DNA of 5,502 nucleotides, from assembly GCA_964575675.1 (NCBI GenBank), contig CAZNRY010000210.1:1-5502 (forward strand), read 5' to 3'. The notes under the pieces are model-generated. The model saw only the letters and a program-made list of their open reading frames with translations, was not told where the DNA came from and made no database searches. Below, in pieces: positions 1-5,502 of this stretch. This stretch comes from CAZNRY01 sp964575675. Its GTDB lineage: Bacteria > Eisenbacteria > RBG-16-71-46 > CAIMUX01 > VGJL01. Each line of letters starts with the position of its first letter. Position 1 is the first letter of the stretch. Both the position numbers and the translations under genes were made by a program.

Positions 1-896
1 AGGGTCAGCCCGCCCGATGCCTTCTCGATGGAGATGTCGGGCAGGGTCCCCACCGTGGTGGTACTCGCACCCGTGAAGGTCTGATCCACCGTGCCATTGA
101 CGACGAGCAAACCGGTCCCACCGTCGAAGGTCGACGCCTGGCTGATGTTGCCCCACGCCTCCACCCTACCGGTGCCAATCGATCCGTCGGTGAGCGTCAG
201 ACTGCCGGTGACGACGATCGTGGTGCCCAAGGCCACGGTGTGGGTGCTGGCGGCTGCAAAGATGACGTGATTGAACCCCAGGCCATTTGCGTTGATCGTC
301 TGGTTGCCGTCGAACTGGACCGTTCCGTTGTTGGGTGTGTAGGTGCCGCCGCTCCAGGTGAAGTTGCCCGAGACGGATAGCGTGTTTGTGGATGAGGTGA
401 AGTTCCCACCCGAGAGACTCCAGAATCCGTTCACATCGATGGGGCTCGTCCCTCCGACGAAGGTGCCCGCAGCTTGATCGAATCCCGAACCGCCGATGGT
501 GATAGAGAACCCTGCGTTCTGCGTGATCGTGCCAGAGAAACCGGAGTTGATATCGATTCCGGACACATTGACTGCGACGTTTATGAGAACGTCCTTTGAG
601 CTCGTGCCGTCGAAGGTGGCAACGTCGCTGGCCACAGGCACGGCGTTCCCTGACCAGTTCACGGCATCGGACCACGAGTTGGTCGCCCCCTCCCCATCCC
701 AGGTCCTCACGACCGCGTTCGTGACGCAGGCAGTCGCTGATTGCAGCGCCAGTAGGAGCAGAGGCGCGAGGAAATCACGACCACCGAGGGACCATTGTGA
801 TCGCTTCTCCGGACGACAGCGTGAAGCCGCTGCTCGGAGAGACGACACGATGTTTGAGTTCCACAAGCCGGCGACCGGCCTGGCAAGAAAGAGCAT
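1..896 (-). CDS. N-terminal part of a secreted beta-strand-repeat (adhesin/autotransporter-like) surface protein, truncated by the window edge
   Basis: The minus-strand frame is open from 941 to base 1 and gives about 298 residues from the ATG at 896. Residues 41-56 (FLAPLLLLALQSATA) form a hydrophobic signal segment followed by Cys57, so cleavage could follow ATA (signal peptidase I) or use a weak lipobox. Residues 66-97 carry the module TWDGEG..NSWSDAVNW..P..SDVATFDG, common at the mature start of autotransporter-like beta-strand-repeat proteins. The rest is Gly/Thr/Ser/Asn/Val-rich with alternating hydrophobic residues and repeat-like pieces (GNFTWSGGTYTPNNGTVQFDG, then ISIEKASGGLTL), as expected of a right-handed beta-helix. 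The exact role is unknown; adhesion or surface-layer function is inference. The start is uncertain: ATG 941, ATG 896 (GGGGGA 11 nt upstream) and GTG 848 share the frame, and none sits close to the signal segment. The C-terminus, which would show the export or anchoring type, lies off-window. Confidence 0.5.
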   Translation of the reverse strand, partial: MLFLARPVAGLWNSNIVSSLRAAASRCRPEKRSQWSLGGRDFLAPLLLLALQSATACVTNAVVRTWDGEGATNSWSDAVNWSGNAVPVASDVATFDGTSSKDVLINVAVNVSGIDINSGFSGTITQNAGFSITIGGSGFDQAAGTFVGGTSPIDVNGFWSLSGGNFTSSTNTLSVSGNFTWSGGTYTPNNGTVQFDGNQTINANGLGFNHVIFAAASTHTVALGTTIVVTGSLTLTDGSIGTGRVEAWGNISQASTFDGGTGLLVVNGTVDQTFTGASTTTVGTLPDISIEKASGGLT

Positions 897-942
897 CACT
901 GGAACGGTCCCCCGCGAAAGTTGGCTAAGTGCTCTGCGCATG

Positions 943-952
943 GATAATTATC
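943..952. promoter_or_regulatory. AT-rich perfect palindrome, possible -10 region or operator of the surface-protein gene
   Basis: GATAATTATC is a perfect 10-bp palindrome and one of few AT-rich spots in a GC-rich region. Read on the minus strand, GATAAT matches the sigma-70 -10 consensus at 5 of 6 positions and would start transcription near ATG 941, ahead of ATG 896. I see no convincing -35 box 16-18 bases upstream. Whether it is a promoter, a repressor site or chance cannot be decided from sequence alone. Confidence 0.25.
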
Positions 953-1171
953 GTCAGCTCATCCCCCTCACTTTGCTCTTTCTGAGACAGAATTCGGGTC
1001 GCTCCTCAGACCGCGGACCTGTAACCCTTGAAGAAGCAGCGACATACCACGCCTGACCGCAGATCCGGCCCCACAACCCAATACAGACCCCAATGCCTCA
1101 AGGATCGCCCGTTCTCCACAAGAGACCCGTACCCACGAGCCGCGAGGAATCGACTCTGCCCCGGCTCGGGT

Positions 1172-1189
1172 CCCGGGCAACCGCCCGGG
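1172..1189. other. Perfect GC hairpin (7-bp stem, 4-base loop)
   Basis: CCCGGGC at 1172-1178 pairs perfectly with GCCCGGG at 1183-1189 around the loop AACC. No T-run follows on either strand, so it is not a standard intrinsic terminator. It lies in the otherwise empty 942-1323 stretch, between the gene remnant and the surface-protein gene. I see no protein-coding or RNA gene in the rest of that stretch: open frames there encode Arg/Pro-rich low-complexity peptides without recognisable motifs. Confidence 0.4.
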
Positions 1190-1323
1190 CCGACGGTTGG
1201 CCTCTGTCATGGCGAGAATGGGCCGGGTAACAACGAGAGAGCGACTGCCCGAGGCTCCCCTGCGAGAGCTGGCCGTCGCTCCATTCTGTCCTGGCCGAAT
1301 CTGGACGATTCCCCGCAGTCTTC

Positions 1324-1578
1324 CTACCAGCCCGCTCGGCCGGCGTATCTCGAGAAGTGGCCGAGCGGAACGGTCAGTTTCTCGTGCTCGAGAGTCCCGC
1401 CCTGGTTCTCCAATTGCATGGCAGCTTCGTCGAACCAGAAGACGGTCCAGTCTGTAAAGGGCTGGTCATCGAGGCCATGCAGATCCAGCTCGAGCTCGAC
1501 CGGCAGGGGATCTTGCCTCACGTCCCCAAGAGGCTTGATCTCCGTCGCTCTGTTCTGTGGGTGGGGCCTCCGAGTTGT
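1324..1578 (-). pseudogene. C-terminal remnant of an extracellular beta-sandwich protein ending in HFSRYA
   Basis: The frame is open from just after a TGA (1581-1579) to a TAG at 1326-1324, 84 codons. It reads TEIKPLGDVRQ, then PVELELDLHGLDDQPF, TDWTVFWFDEAAMQLENQGG and LTVPLGHFSRYAGRAGW. This order (a PLG/F-P-V strand, a D-x-x-G-L turn, a VFWFDE strand, a GG turn, then TVPLxHFSRYA) is typical of the end of ZU5-like or other beta-sandwich domains at the C-termini of secreted bacterial proteins. Codon third positions are mostly G or C, as in the intact genes, which supports past or present coding. The only plausible internal start is a GTG at 1521, which would cut the domain, and I find no continuation of the N-terminal half upstream in any minus frame. 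A decayed or truncated gene is therefore likelier than a small functional protein. Family assignment is from remembered motif resemblance only. Confidence 0.5.
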
Positions 1579-2018
1579 TCAGGATTCACGCGTCCGCGTC
1601 CTAGGAGGGAGGAAGACCTGGTAGCAATCTGGCCCTGCAACGGTTCTCCCCGGAGGGCAGTATCGGGAGACTCTCCAACCTACTGCTCGTCAGCTCGGCC
1701 TCGAATGTCCACGCTGCCATAGCATGCTCCTCGTGGAGATGAGCCAATAGAGGAGATCCGGGACCCCAGACGGACGATCTGACGGACGCGATACCATCAT
1801 AGGGACTAGGCCTGCCCGTCATCTCTCGCTCCCGAAGCCTGAGGAATACCTAGAAGCCGGTCGTCTGCGGTTTATCTGCGGTCTCAGACAGGAAACAACG
1901 GCATTGGAAGGGAAAAGACGGGAAGGACCGCCGATCCGGCAGAGAAATTGTCGCGCAGTAAGCCATTGCTCCGACATCGCTTGGCTCAAGTTACGGGCGT
2001 CCGGCCTCGGAACCACAT
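1579..2018. other. Stretch without a recognisable gene between the gene remnant and the tRNA fragment
   Basis: Both strands hold only short open frames with no recognisable domain; the longest minus frame (1822-1601, 73 codons) has no motif I can name. No intrinsic terminator with a clear stem and T-run is visible downstream of the GNAT gene and tRNA fragment. The only structure seen is the short tandem repeat at 1864-1882, listed separately. Confidence 0.4.
1864..1882. repeat. Two direct copies of TCTGCGGT with an 11-base period
   Basis: TCTGCGGT occurs at 1864-1871 and again at 1875-1882, separated by TTA. The 11-base period, about one helical turn, would place both copies on the same face of the DNA, as in paired protein-binding sites. 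Two 8-mers that close can also arise by chance or slippage, and no adjacent gene explains them. Confidence 0.3.
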
Positions 2019-2062
2019 TCGGTTTTCGAGACCGCCGCCTTCAACCACTCGGCCATCTCTCC
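2019..2062 (-). tRNA. Truncated tRNA-Ser (anticodon CGA), 5' part only
   Basis: Read on the minus strand from 2062, the sequence has a 7-base acceptor 5' strand (GGAGAGA), TG at positions 8-9, and a D-arm with GCC/GGC stem and GAGTGGTTGAA loop. An anticodon arm with loop CTCGAAA follows (anticodon CGA at 2028-2026, serine). Four of five anticodon-stem pairs form; the fifth is G-A, and serine-tRNA similarity is lost at about 2019. A bacterial tRNA-Ser should continue with a long variable arm, a GTTCRA T-loop and TCTCTCC; none follows. At best GGTT and GGCC could make a weak G-U-rich stem nearby. The fragment starts 16 nt after the GNAT stop codon on the same strand. It is very unlikely to yield a functional tRNA. 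Deletion, insertion or an assembly junction could explain the cut. Confidence 0.7.
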
Positions 2063-2078
2063 GCGGTCGGTCAACTGC

Positions 2079-2573
2079 TTAATCGGCTTCGGGTTCCTCG
2101 CGCGATGACGGATCCACCTGGCTCAGGTCCAGCTCCAGCACCAGCCGGGGCACGGGTTTGAAACCCGCATTCCCGAAGAAGGCGAGAAGCTCGGACTGGT
2201 CCCACTGCACCTCGGTGCGCAAGTGTGAGATCCGCAGACCCTTCAGGTTCTTGATCAGCTGGCCGAGCAGTGCCCGGCCGATCCCCCTACGCGCAAGCGA
2301 GCGGTCGACCAGCATAGTGTCGAGTATCGCGATCGGCTCCGGCTGACCGAACTCCCCGTAGTGGACAGATCCAAGAAGAGCGCCCACCGGAAGCCCGTCC
2401 ACTTCCGCCACCAGGGAGATCGTGATATCGGATTCGCGCAGCGCCCGCTGAACCCTGTGCTCGTACCAGGTCGTGCGGCTGCGACCGCTGATCTCCTTGT
2501 CCATCCTGACCAGCCGGGGTGTGTCGTCCTCCCGCAGGGTGCGTATGATCACCTTTCCGTATGCGCCTTCCAT
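2079..2573 (-). CDS. GNAT-family N-acetyltransferase, last gene of the benzoyl-CoA reductase operon
   Basis: This 164-residue protein has the length and layout of a single-domain GNAT that transfers acetyl from acetyl-CoA to an amine. An N-terminal strand and helix (VIIRTLREDD, residues 8-17) precede the central strands SLVAEVDGLPVGALLG (53-68). Motif A is at LDTMLVDRSLARRGIGRALL (84-103), where RRGIGRA is the Q/R-x-x-G-x-G/A loop that binds the CoA pyrophosphate. Motif B ends in LLAFFGNAGFKPV (129-141). The ATG at 2573 is supported by GGAGGTG at 2584-2578. The gene starts 25 nt inside the end of bcrD, implying translational coupling. The substrate is not readable. From memory of Rhodopseudomonas palustris, two roles fit: a BadL-like enzyme acetylating aminobenzoates that influence the regulator BadM, or a KatA/Pat-like lysine acetyltransferase inactivating aryl-CoA ligases. 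The family call is firm; the role is inference. Confidence 0.9.
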   Translation of the reverse strand: MEGAYGKVIIRTLREDDTPRLVRMDKEISGRSRTTWYEHRVQRALRESDITISLVAEVDGLPVGALLGSVHYGEFGQPEPIAILDTMLVDRSLARRGIGRALLGQLIKNLKGLRISHLRTEVQWDQSELLAFFGNAGFKPVPRLVLELDLSQVDPSSREEPEAD

Positions 2574-3400
2574 GCAACACCTCCGTGACCCAGCTTCCGG
2601 TAGCGGAATGCCCCCCAGATCGCAGCCCCGATCGCCCCAGCCTGGATACTCAAGGGATGGGCGACCACCTCGACGGGTGTCGACTTCCCGAGATAGTCCT
2701 CCGAGAGCCCGGCGCGGATCGCCTCCAGAAGGCCGACGTCCCCGGCCAGGCCTCCGCTCATGAACGTCGTCCCGTTCACGTCAATCGAGCGTAGGAGGCG
2801 CACGAATCGCCCGGCCATGCTCTCGTGGATTCCGCGGAGAATGTTGGCCGTGCTGATCCCTCGCGAGACCATGTTGATCACGTCGGTCTCAGCCAGGACC
2901 GCGCAGACGGAACTCACCTTCTCCGGCGTCGTCCCGCTCAGCGAGATTCGCCCGATCTCGGCTTGGGAGACGCCAAGGTAGCGAGCGATGTTCTCGAGGA
3001 ACTGCCCCGACCCCGACGCGCACTGGCTCGTCATCCGGTAGCTCAGGACGCGCCCTCTGGCGTCCATCAGGACGGCCCGCGCGTGAAGGGCACCTACGTC
3101 CAATACCCCCCGACTTCGAGGTTCGAGAAAAAGGGCCCCGCGCGCATGGGTCGTCATACCGTAGAAGTGCCCGGTGGCGAAGGGGATGTCCTCCCCAGTG
3201 CCGGTAGAGGCAATGTACTGGATTTCCCCCACCCCAGCAGCTTCGACGGCCTGTTGGAAGACCTCGTCGACCACATTGGCGATCTCTCGCTTCCGGATCC
3301 GCGACGCCACATGCGAGAGGATCTCTTCCCCGTCTTCGCCGCAGCGCATGACGACGGCTTTGACCGCGCCGCTGCCTACGTCGATTCCGGTTGTGATCAT
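2549..3400 (-). CDS. bcrD: Benzoyl-CoA reductase, class I (bcr/bad type), small ATPase subunit BcrD
   Basis: BcrD (283 aa, close to the usual ~280) is one of two cytoplasmic ATPase subunits of ATP-dependent benzoyl-CoA reductase. With BcrA it holds a bridging [4Fe-4S] cluster and couples ATP hydrolysis to low-potential electron transfer from ferredoxin to BcrBC. The ASKHA (actin/Hsp70-like) fold shows in the phosphate-1 loop GIDVGSGAVKAVV (residues 5-17), STGTGE (65-70), phosphate-2 LDVGALHARAV (100-110) and the adenosine-side MSGGLAGD (214-221). The likely cluster ligands are Cys127 in TSQCASGSGQF and Cys166 in SSVCAVLAETDV. The segments FYGMTTHARGAL and INMVSRGIS match what I recall of Thauera BcrD and R. 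palustris BadG, separating it from ordinary 2-hydroxyacyl-CoA dehydratase activators. The ATG at 3400 overlaps the bcrA TGA as ATGA. A methylbenzoyl-CoA-reducing variant cannot be excluded. Confidence 0.93.
   Translation of the reverse strand: MITTGIDVGSGAVKAVVMRCGEDGEEILSHVASRIRKREIANVVDEVFQQAVEAAGVGEIQYIASTGTGEDIPFATGHFYGMTTHARGALFLEPRSRGVLDVGALHARAVLMDARGRVLSYRMTSQCASGSGQFLENIARYLGVSQAEIGRISLSGTTPEKVSSVCAVLAETDVINMVSRGISTANILRGIHESMAGRFVRLLRSIDVNGTTFMSGGLAGDVGLLEAIRAGLSEDYLGKSTPVEVVAHPLSIQAGAIGAAIWGAFRYRKLGHGGVAWKAHTER
2578..2584 (-). promoter_or_regulatory. Strong Shine-Dalgarno for the GNAT gene, inside the bcrD coding end
   Basis: GGAGGTG reads on the minus strand with six bases between GGAGG and the ATG at 2573. 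It lies within bcrD codons for GHGGVA near the C-terminus. It fixes the GNAT start and suggests that ribosomes finishing bcrD re-initiate here. Confidence 0.75.
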
Positions 3401-4677
3401 GGCTGGCTCGCCACCCTATGGGCAAAGAGAGCGGCCCCCAGTGCGCCGGTGAAGATGCTGTCGGGTGAGATGTTCAATGCTCGCTCCCCGTAGTTCTCGC
3501 GCACAAGCTCTTTGAGCGCTCGCACGGCCGCCGGATTGCGCGCCACCCCTCCCGTGAAGGTGAATTCGTTGCTGATCCCCCCGGAACGAGCCAGAAGGCT
3601 CATGGCGCGCAGCATGATGGCGCGATGCAGACCGGCAAGAATGTCCTCCCGTCTCTCCCCCAGGGCGAGCCGGTCGCGCAACTCCGCGCCCGCGAAGACG
3701 GTGCAAGTGGAGTTGATCCTGACCGGCCGGGTGCTTCTCTCGGCGAGCGGACCCAGCTCATGCAGACCCAGGTTCATCTCATCCGCGATGTAGCCCAGGT
3801 AGCGGCCGCATCCGGCGGCGCAGCGGTCGTTCATCTGGAAGCTCGTGACGATGCCGCTGGAATCGACCTGGACAGCCTTGGTGTCCTGTCCGCCGATATC
3901 GAGAACTGTGCGGGTCCCCGGAAACATCGCGTGCGCGCCAAGCCCGTGACAGAGAATTTCGGAGCGTATCTGCTCTTTGGGGAAAGGCAGCCGCATCCGC
4001 CCGTAGCCGGTTCCGACAGAGGTCGCGATGGGGATCTCCTGCGTGACCGCCTCTTCGACCGCCCCCGCCACTACCGGAGGATTGCCGATCCGGGCGAGGG
4101 CGCCGGCGATGTGGTCACGGAAGCCGATCTCCATCGGCTCGTTCTCGACCCGAAGGATGCATTTGTCATAGAGACCTAGGAGGAGATCGAAGCTCAGCCC
4201 CGAGTCCCGGCTGGTCTCCTCGGCGAGGCGCGTATAGGCCGAGCCCATGATGTCACGGAAGAAATCGGACCGCCGCGGCGGCTCCGACTCGAGAAAGAGC
4301 ACCTCCTCTTCCACCTCGAACCGGCGGAAGATCTCCCCGATCGCCGGTCCAAGGTCGGATCTGCGCTCTTCCGCTGTGCCCTCCGCGACCTCCTCTTCGA
4401 TGAGGGCCTGCAGCCTCCGCCCCTGGTGAAGGAGCTGCTCCATACGGAAGGCCCGCACGAGCCGATCAAAGACCAGCGGCTTCGCTGCCTGCGCGACCTT
4501 GCGGCGCAGCAGCTCGAATCGGGCGGTCACGAACGCCTCGGTCCGAGCCACCTCGACCGCGAGGTCGTAGTTGGAGCGGGAGTTTGTGATCCCCCGGCCG
4601 AGAATCCGGCCTTCCTCGTCGAGAAGAACCGCCTTGGTGGTCGTGGATCCGAGATCCACCCCGACGACGCACCTCAT
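3397..4677 (-). CDS. bcrA: Benzoyl-CoA reductase, class I (bcr/bad type), large ATPase subunit BcrA
   Basis: BcrA (426 aa, near the usual ~435) is the larger ATPase partner of BcrD in the electron-activation module, where ATP is hydrolysed to drive electrons into the aromatic ring. The phosphate-1 loop is VDLGSTTTKAVLLDEEGR (residues 7-24). A family-specific insert of about 150 residues (roughly 55-205) includes RSDFFRDIMGSAY and SFDLLLGLYDKCI. The core resumes with VGTGYGRMRLPFPKEQIRSE (221-240), phosphate-2 LDIGGQDTKA (259-268), NDRCAAGCGRYLGYIADEMN (283-302), NSTCTVFAGAELRDRLA (322-338) and FTGGVARN (374-381). Cys286 and Cys325 align with the bridging [4Fe-4S] ligands; Cys290 is an extra nearby cysteine. 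The start is the ATG at 4677: it overlaps the bcrB TGA as ATGA, has GAGGGG eight bases upstream, and the conserved ATPase fold begins at residue 4. The same frame stays open further upstream, but only within bcrB and without family resemblance. Confidence 0.95.
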   Translation of the reverse strand: MRCVVGVDLGSTTTKAVLLDEEGRILGRGITNSRSNYDLAVEVARTEAFVTARFELLRRKVAQAAKPLVFDRLVRAFRMEQLLHQGRRLQALIEEEVAEGTAEERRSDLGPAIGEIFRRFEVEEEVLFLESEPPRRSDFFRDIMGSAYTRLAEETSRDSGLSFDLLLGLYDKCILRVENEPMEIGFRDHIAGALARIGNPPVVAGAVEEAVTQEIPIATSVGTGYGRMRLPFPKEQIRSEILCHGLGAHAMFPGTRTVLDIGGQDTKAVQVDSSGIVTSFQMNDRCAAGCGRYLGYIADEMNLGLHELGPLAERSTRPVRINSTCTVFAGAELRDRLALGERREDILAGLHRAIMLRAMSLLARSGGISNEFTFTGGVARNPAAVRALKELVRENYGERALNISPDSIFTGALGAALFAHRVASQP

Positions 4678-5502
4678 TCCGGCCGCCCCTCGCGGCGGGA
4701 GTCGATCATCTGCAGATAGCTTTCCAGCCGGTTCCTGATGTTCGCGGCCGAGAAGTAGCGGGGATCCACGAGATCCGACTCGATGAAGGCGCCGGGGATG
4801 CCGGTCCGTTTCTCCACTTCCCGCAGCATCATGAGCTGCCCGGCCGAGAACGAGTTGCAGGATTTCACGGAGTTGATGAGGAAACCGTCCGCTTCGTACT
4901 CGCGGATGTAGGTCGCCAGCATCTCGATCCGACTCGGGAGATTGAGGTTCGTATAACACCCACCGCAGTAGTCCGCCAGGGTTCCCAGAGGATCCTCGGG
5001 ATCGTGCCTGAATCCGAAGTCATAGGTCCCTCCCACTTTGGCGTAGGTCGAGGCGACGACCACGGCCCTCTCGTTGCTGAACATCTGCCAGAACTCGCGG
5101 AAGTGGGTCCAGTTGGGCGGGCCTTCGACCACGAGCCGGTACTTCTGGTCGTCAAGAGGCCCGTCCGGCGTTGTTGGTCCTTGTCCCGCCGCGACCCTTG
5201 CCTCGACTTCCTCACGTAGGCTGCGGTAGTACTCGACCCCCTCGGGCGTGCCGCGGAAGGCGCTGAAGATCGGGCCTACGTAATAGACCGCCCCGAAGTA
5301 CGAGTCGATCGGGCTCGGCCTGTTCTTCGCGGATTTCAACACCGCCACCAGGTCGTCCTCGGCCACGCGGCTCAGTTGCAGGAATTCCCTCAGCCGGTCT
5401 TCGTCATAGCGCCGTCCCGTCGCCTTCCCGAGGGCAGGTATCACGGTTGCCCTCATCTGGCTCACACCGTAGTGAGCATGCTGCGCCTCCCGCGCCGCGT
5501 CC
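4674..5502 (-). CDS. bcrB: Benzoyl-CoA reductase, class I (bcr/bad type), subunit BcrB, C-terminal 275 residues (start off-window)
   Basis: The frame is open to the right edge, so this is the C-terminal part of a protein usually near 440 residues. BcrB and BcrC form the catalytic module where benzoyl-CoA is bound and reduced to cyclohexa-1,5-diene-1-carbonyl-CoA. Recognisable blocks, numbered in the visible part, are SAKNRPSPIDSYFGAVYYVG (57-76), IFSAFRGTPEG (78-88), YRLVVEGPPNW (121-131), ASTYAKVGGTYDFGFRHD (150-167), DYCGGCYTNLNLP (177-189) and KSCNSFSAGQLMMLREVEKR (213-232), ending with IESDLVDPRYFSAAN and LESYLQMID. Cys179, Cys182 and Cys215 are candidate [4Fe-4S] ligands. The fold is shared with 2-hydroxyacyl-CoA dehydratase subunits, but these blocks plus the two different ATPase genes downstream favour benzoyl-CoA reductase. 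A GTG at 5465 is in frame but lies within the conserved domain, so I do not take it as the start. The C-B-A-D order of bcr/bad clusters predicts bcrC just upstream. Confidence 0.93.
   Translation of the reverse strand, partial: DAAREAQHAHYGVSQMRATVIPALGKATGRRYDEDRLREFLQLSRVAEDDLVAVLKSAKNRPSPIDSYFGAVYYVGPIFSAFRGTPEGVEYYRSLREEVEARVAAGQGPTTPDGPLDDQKYRLVVEGPPNWTHFREFWQMFSNERAVVVASTYAKVGGTYDFGFRHDPEDPLGTLADYCGGCYTNLNLPSRIEMLATYIREYEADGFLINSVKSCNSFSAGQLMMLREVEKRTGIPGAFIESDLVDPRYFSAANIRNRLESYLQMIDSRREGRPE

Noticed and set aside
833..843. GGAGAGA match at about 836-842 as a possible RC of the missing 3' acceptor strand of the tRNA-Ser
   Set aside because: No T-arm or GTTCRA loop precedes it on the minus strand, and it lies inside the surface-protein coding frame.
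496..1056. Plus-strand open frame of 186 codons opposite the surface-protein gene
   Set aside because: It is antisense to a frame with a signal segment and clear beta-repeat text; its own product has no recognisable motif and turns Arg-rich and low in sense at the end.
1172..1189. GC hairpin as an intrinsic terminator
   Set aside because: There is no run of T after the stem on either strand.
1357..1722. Plus-strand open frame of 121 codons
   Set aside because: It mirrors the HFSRYA remnant on the other strand, and its second half is Arg/Pro/Ser-rich with no motif.
2825..4179. Long plus-strand open frames opposite bcrD and bcrA
   Set aside because: High GC at third codon positions of the real genes produces long antisense frames; the minus-strand products carry full family motifs.
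4678..4959. Extended N-terminus of bcrA up to 4959
   Set aside because: The extra residues overlap bcrB in another frame and resemble no ATPase; the conserved fold begins at the ATG at 4677, which overlaps the bcrB stop.
2549..5502. 2-hydroxyacyl-CoA dehydratase with activator as the identity of the operon
   Set aside because: Those systems have one short homodimeric activator; here two different ATPase subunits, one with the BcrA-type insert, follow a BcrB-type subunit in bcr/bad order.

Overview
The window is GC-rich bacterial DNA (about 60-65% by eye). Every gene I can support lies on the minus strand, so transcription runs from high to low coordinates. No marker gene fixes the taxon. The ATP-dependent (class I, bcr/bad-type) benzoyl-CoA reductase points to a bacterium that degrades aromatic compounds anaerobically or facultatively. 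The beta-strand-repeat surface protein fits a Gram-negative-type cell envelope. A metagenomic contig from an uncultured lineage is plausible but is inference.

5502-2079: a tightly packed operon. It begins off-window with bcrB (C-terminal 275 residues visible), followed by bcrA (426 aa), bcrD (283 aa) and a GNAT acetyltransferase (164 aa). bcrB/bcrA and bcrA/bcrD each overlap by 4 nt (ATGA); bcrD and the GNAT gene overlap by 25 nt, with a strong ribosome binding site inside the bcrD end. BcrA and BcrD form the ATP-hydrolysing electron-activation module. BcrB, with BcrC expected just beyond the right edge, forms the module that dearomatises benzoyl-CoA to a cyclohexadiene-carbonyl-CoA. The GNAT is a good candidate for a regulatory or accessory acetyltransferase of the pathway.

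2062-2019: sixteen bases after the GNAT stop codon lies the 5' part of a tRNA-Ser(CGA), covering acceptor 5' strand, D-arm, anticodon loop and most of the anticodon stem. The match then stops; no T-arm or complementary 3' acceptor strand follows.

2018-942: about 1.1 kb with no intact gene. It holds a short minus-strand remnant (1578-1324) that looks like the C-terminus of an extracellular beta-sandwich protein ending in an HFSRYA motif, a perfect GC hairpin, and small repeats. Together with the cut tRNA it looks like a rearrangement or decay scar, though an assembly junction is not excluded.

941-1: the N-terminal part of a large secreted protein rich in beta-strand repeats, continuing past the left edge. 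It has a hydrophobic signal segment preceded by an unusually long, arginine-rich N-terminus.
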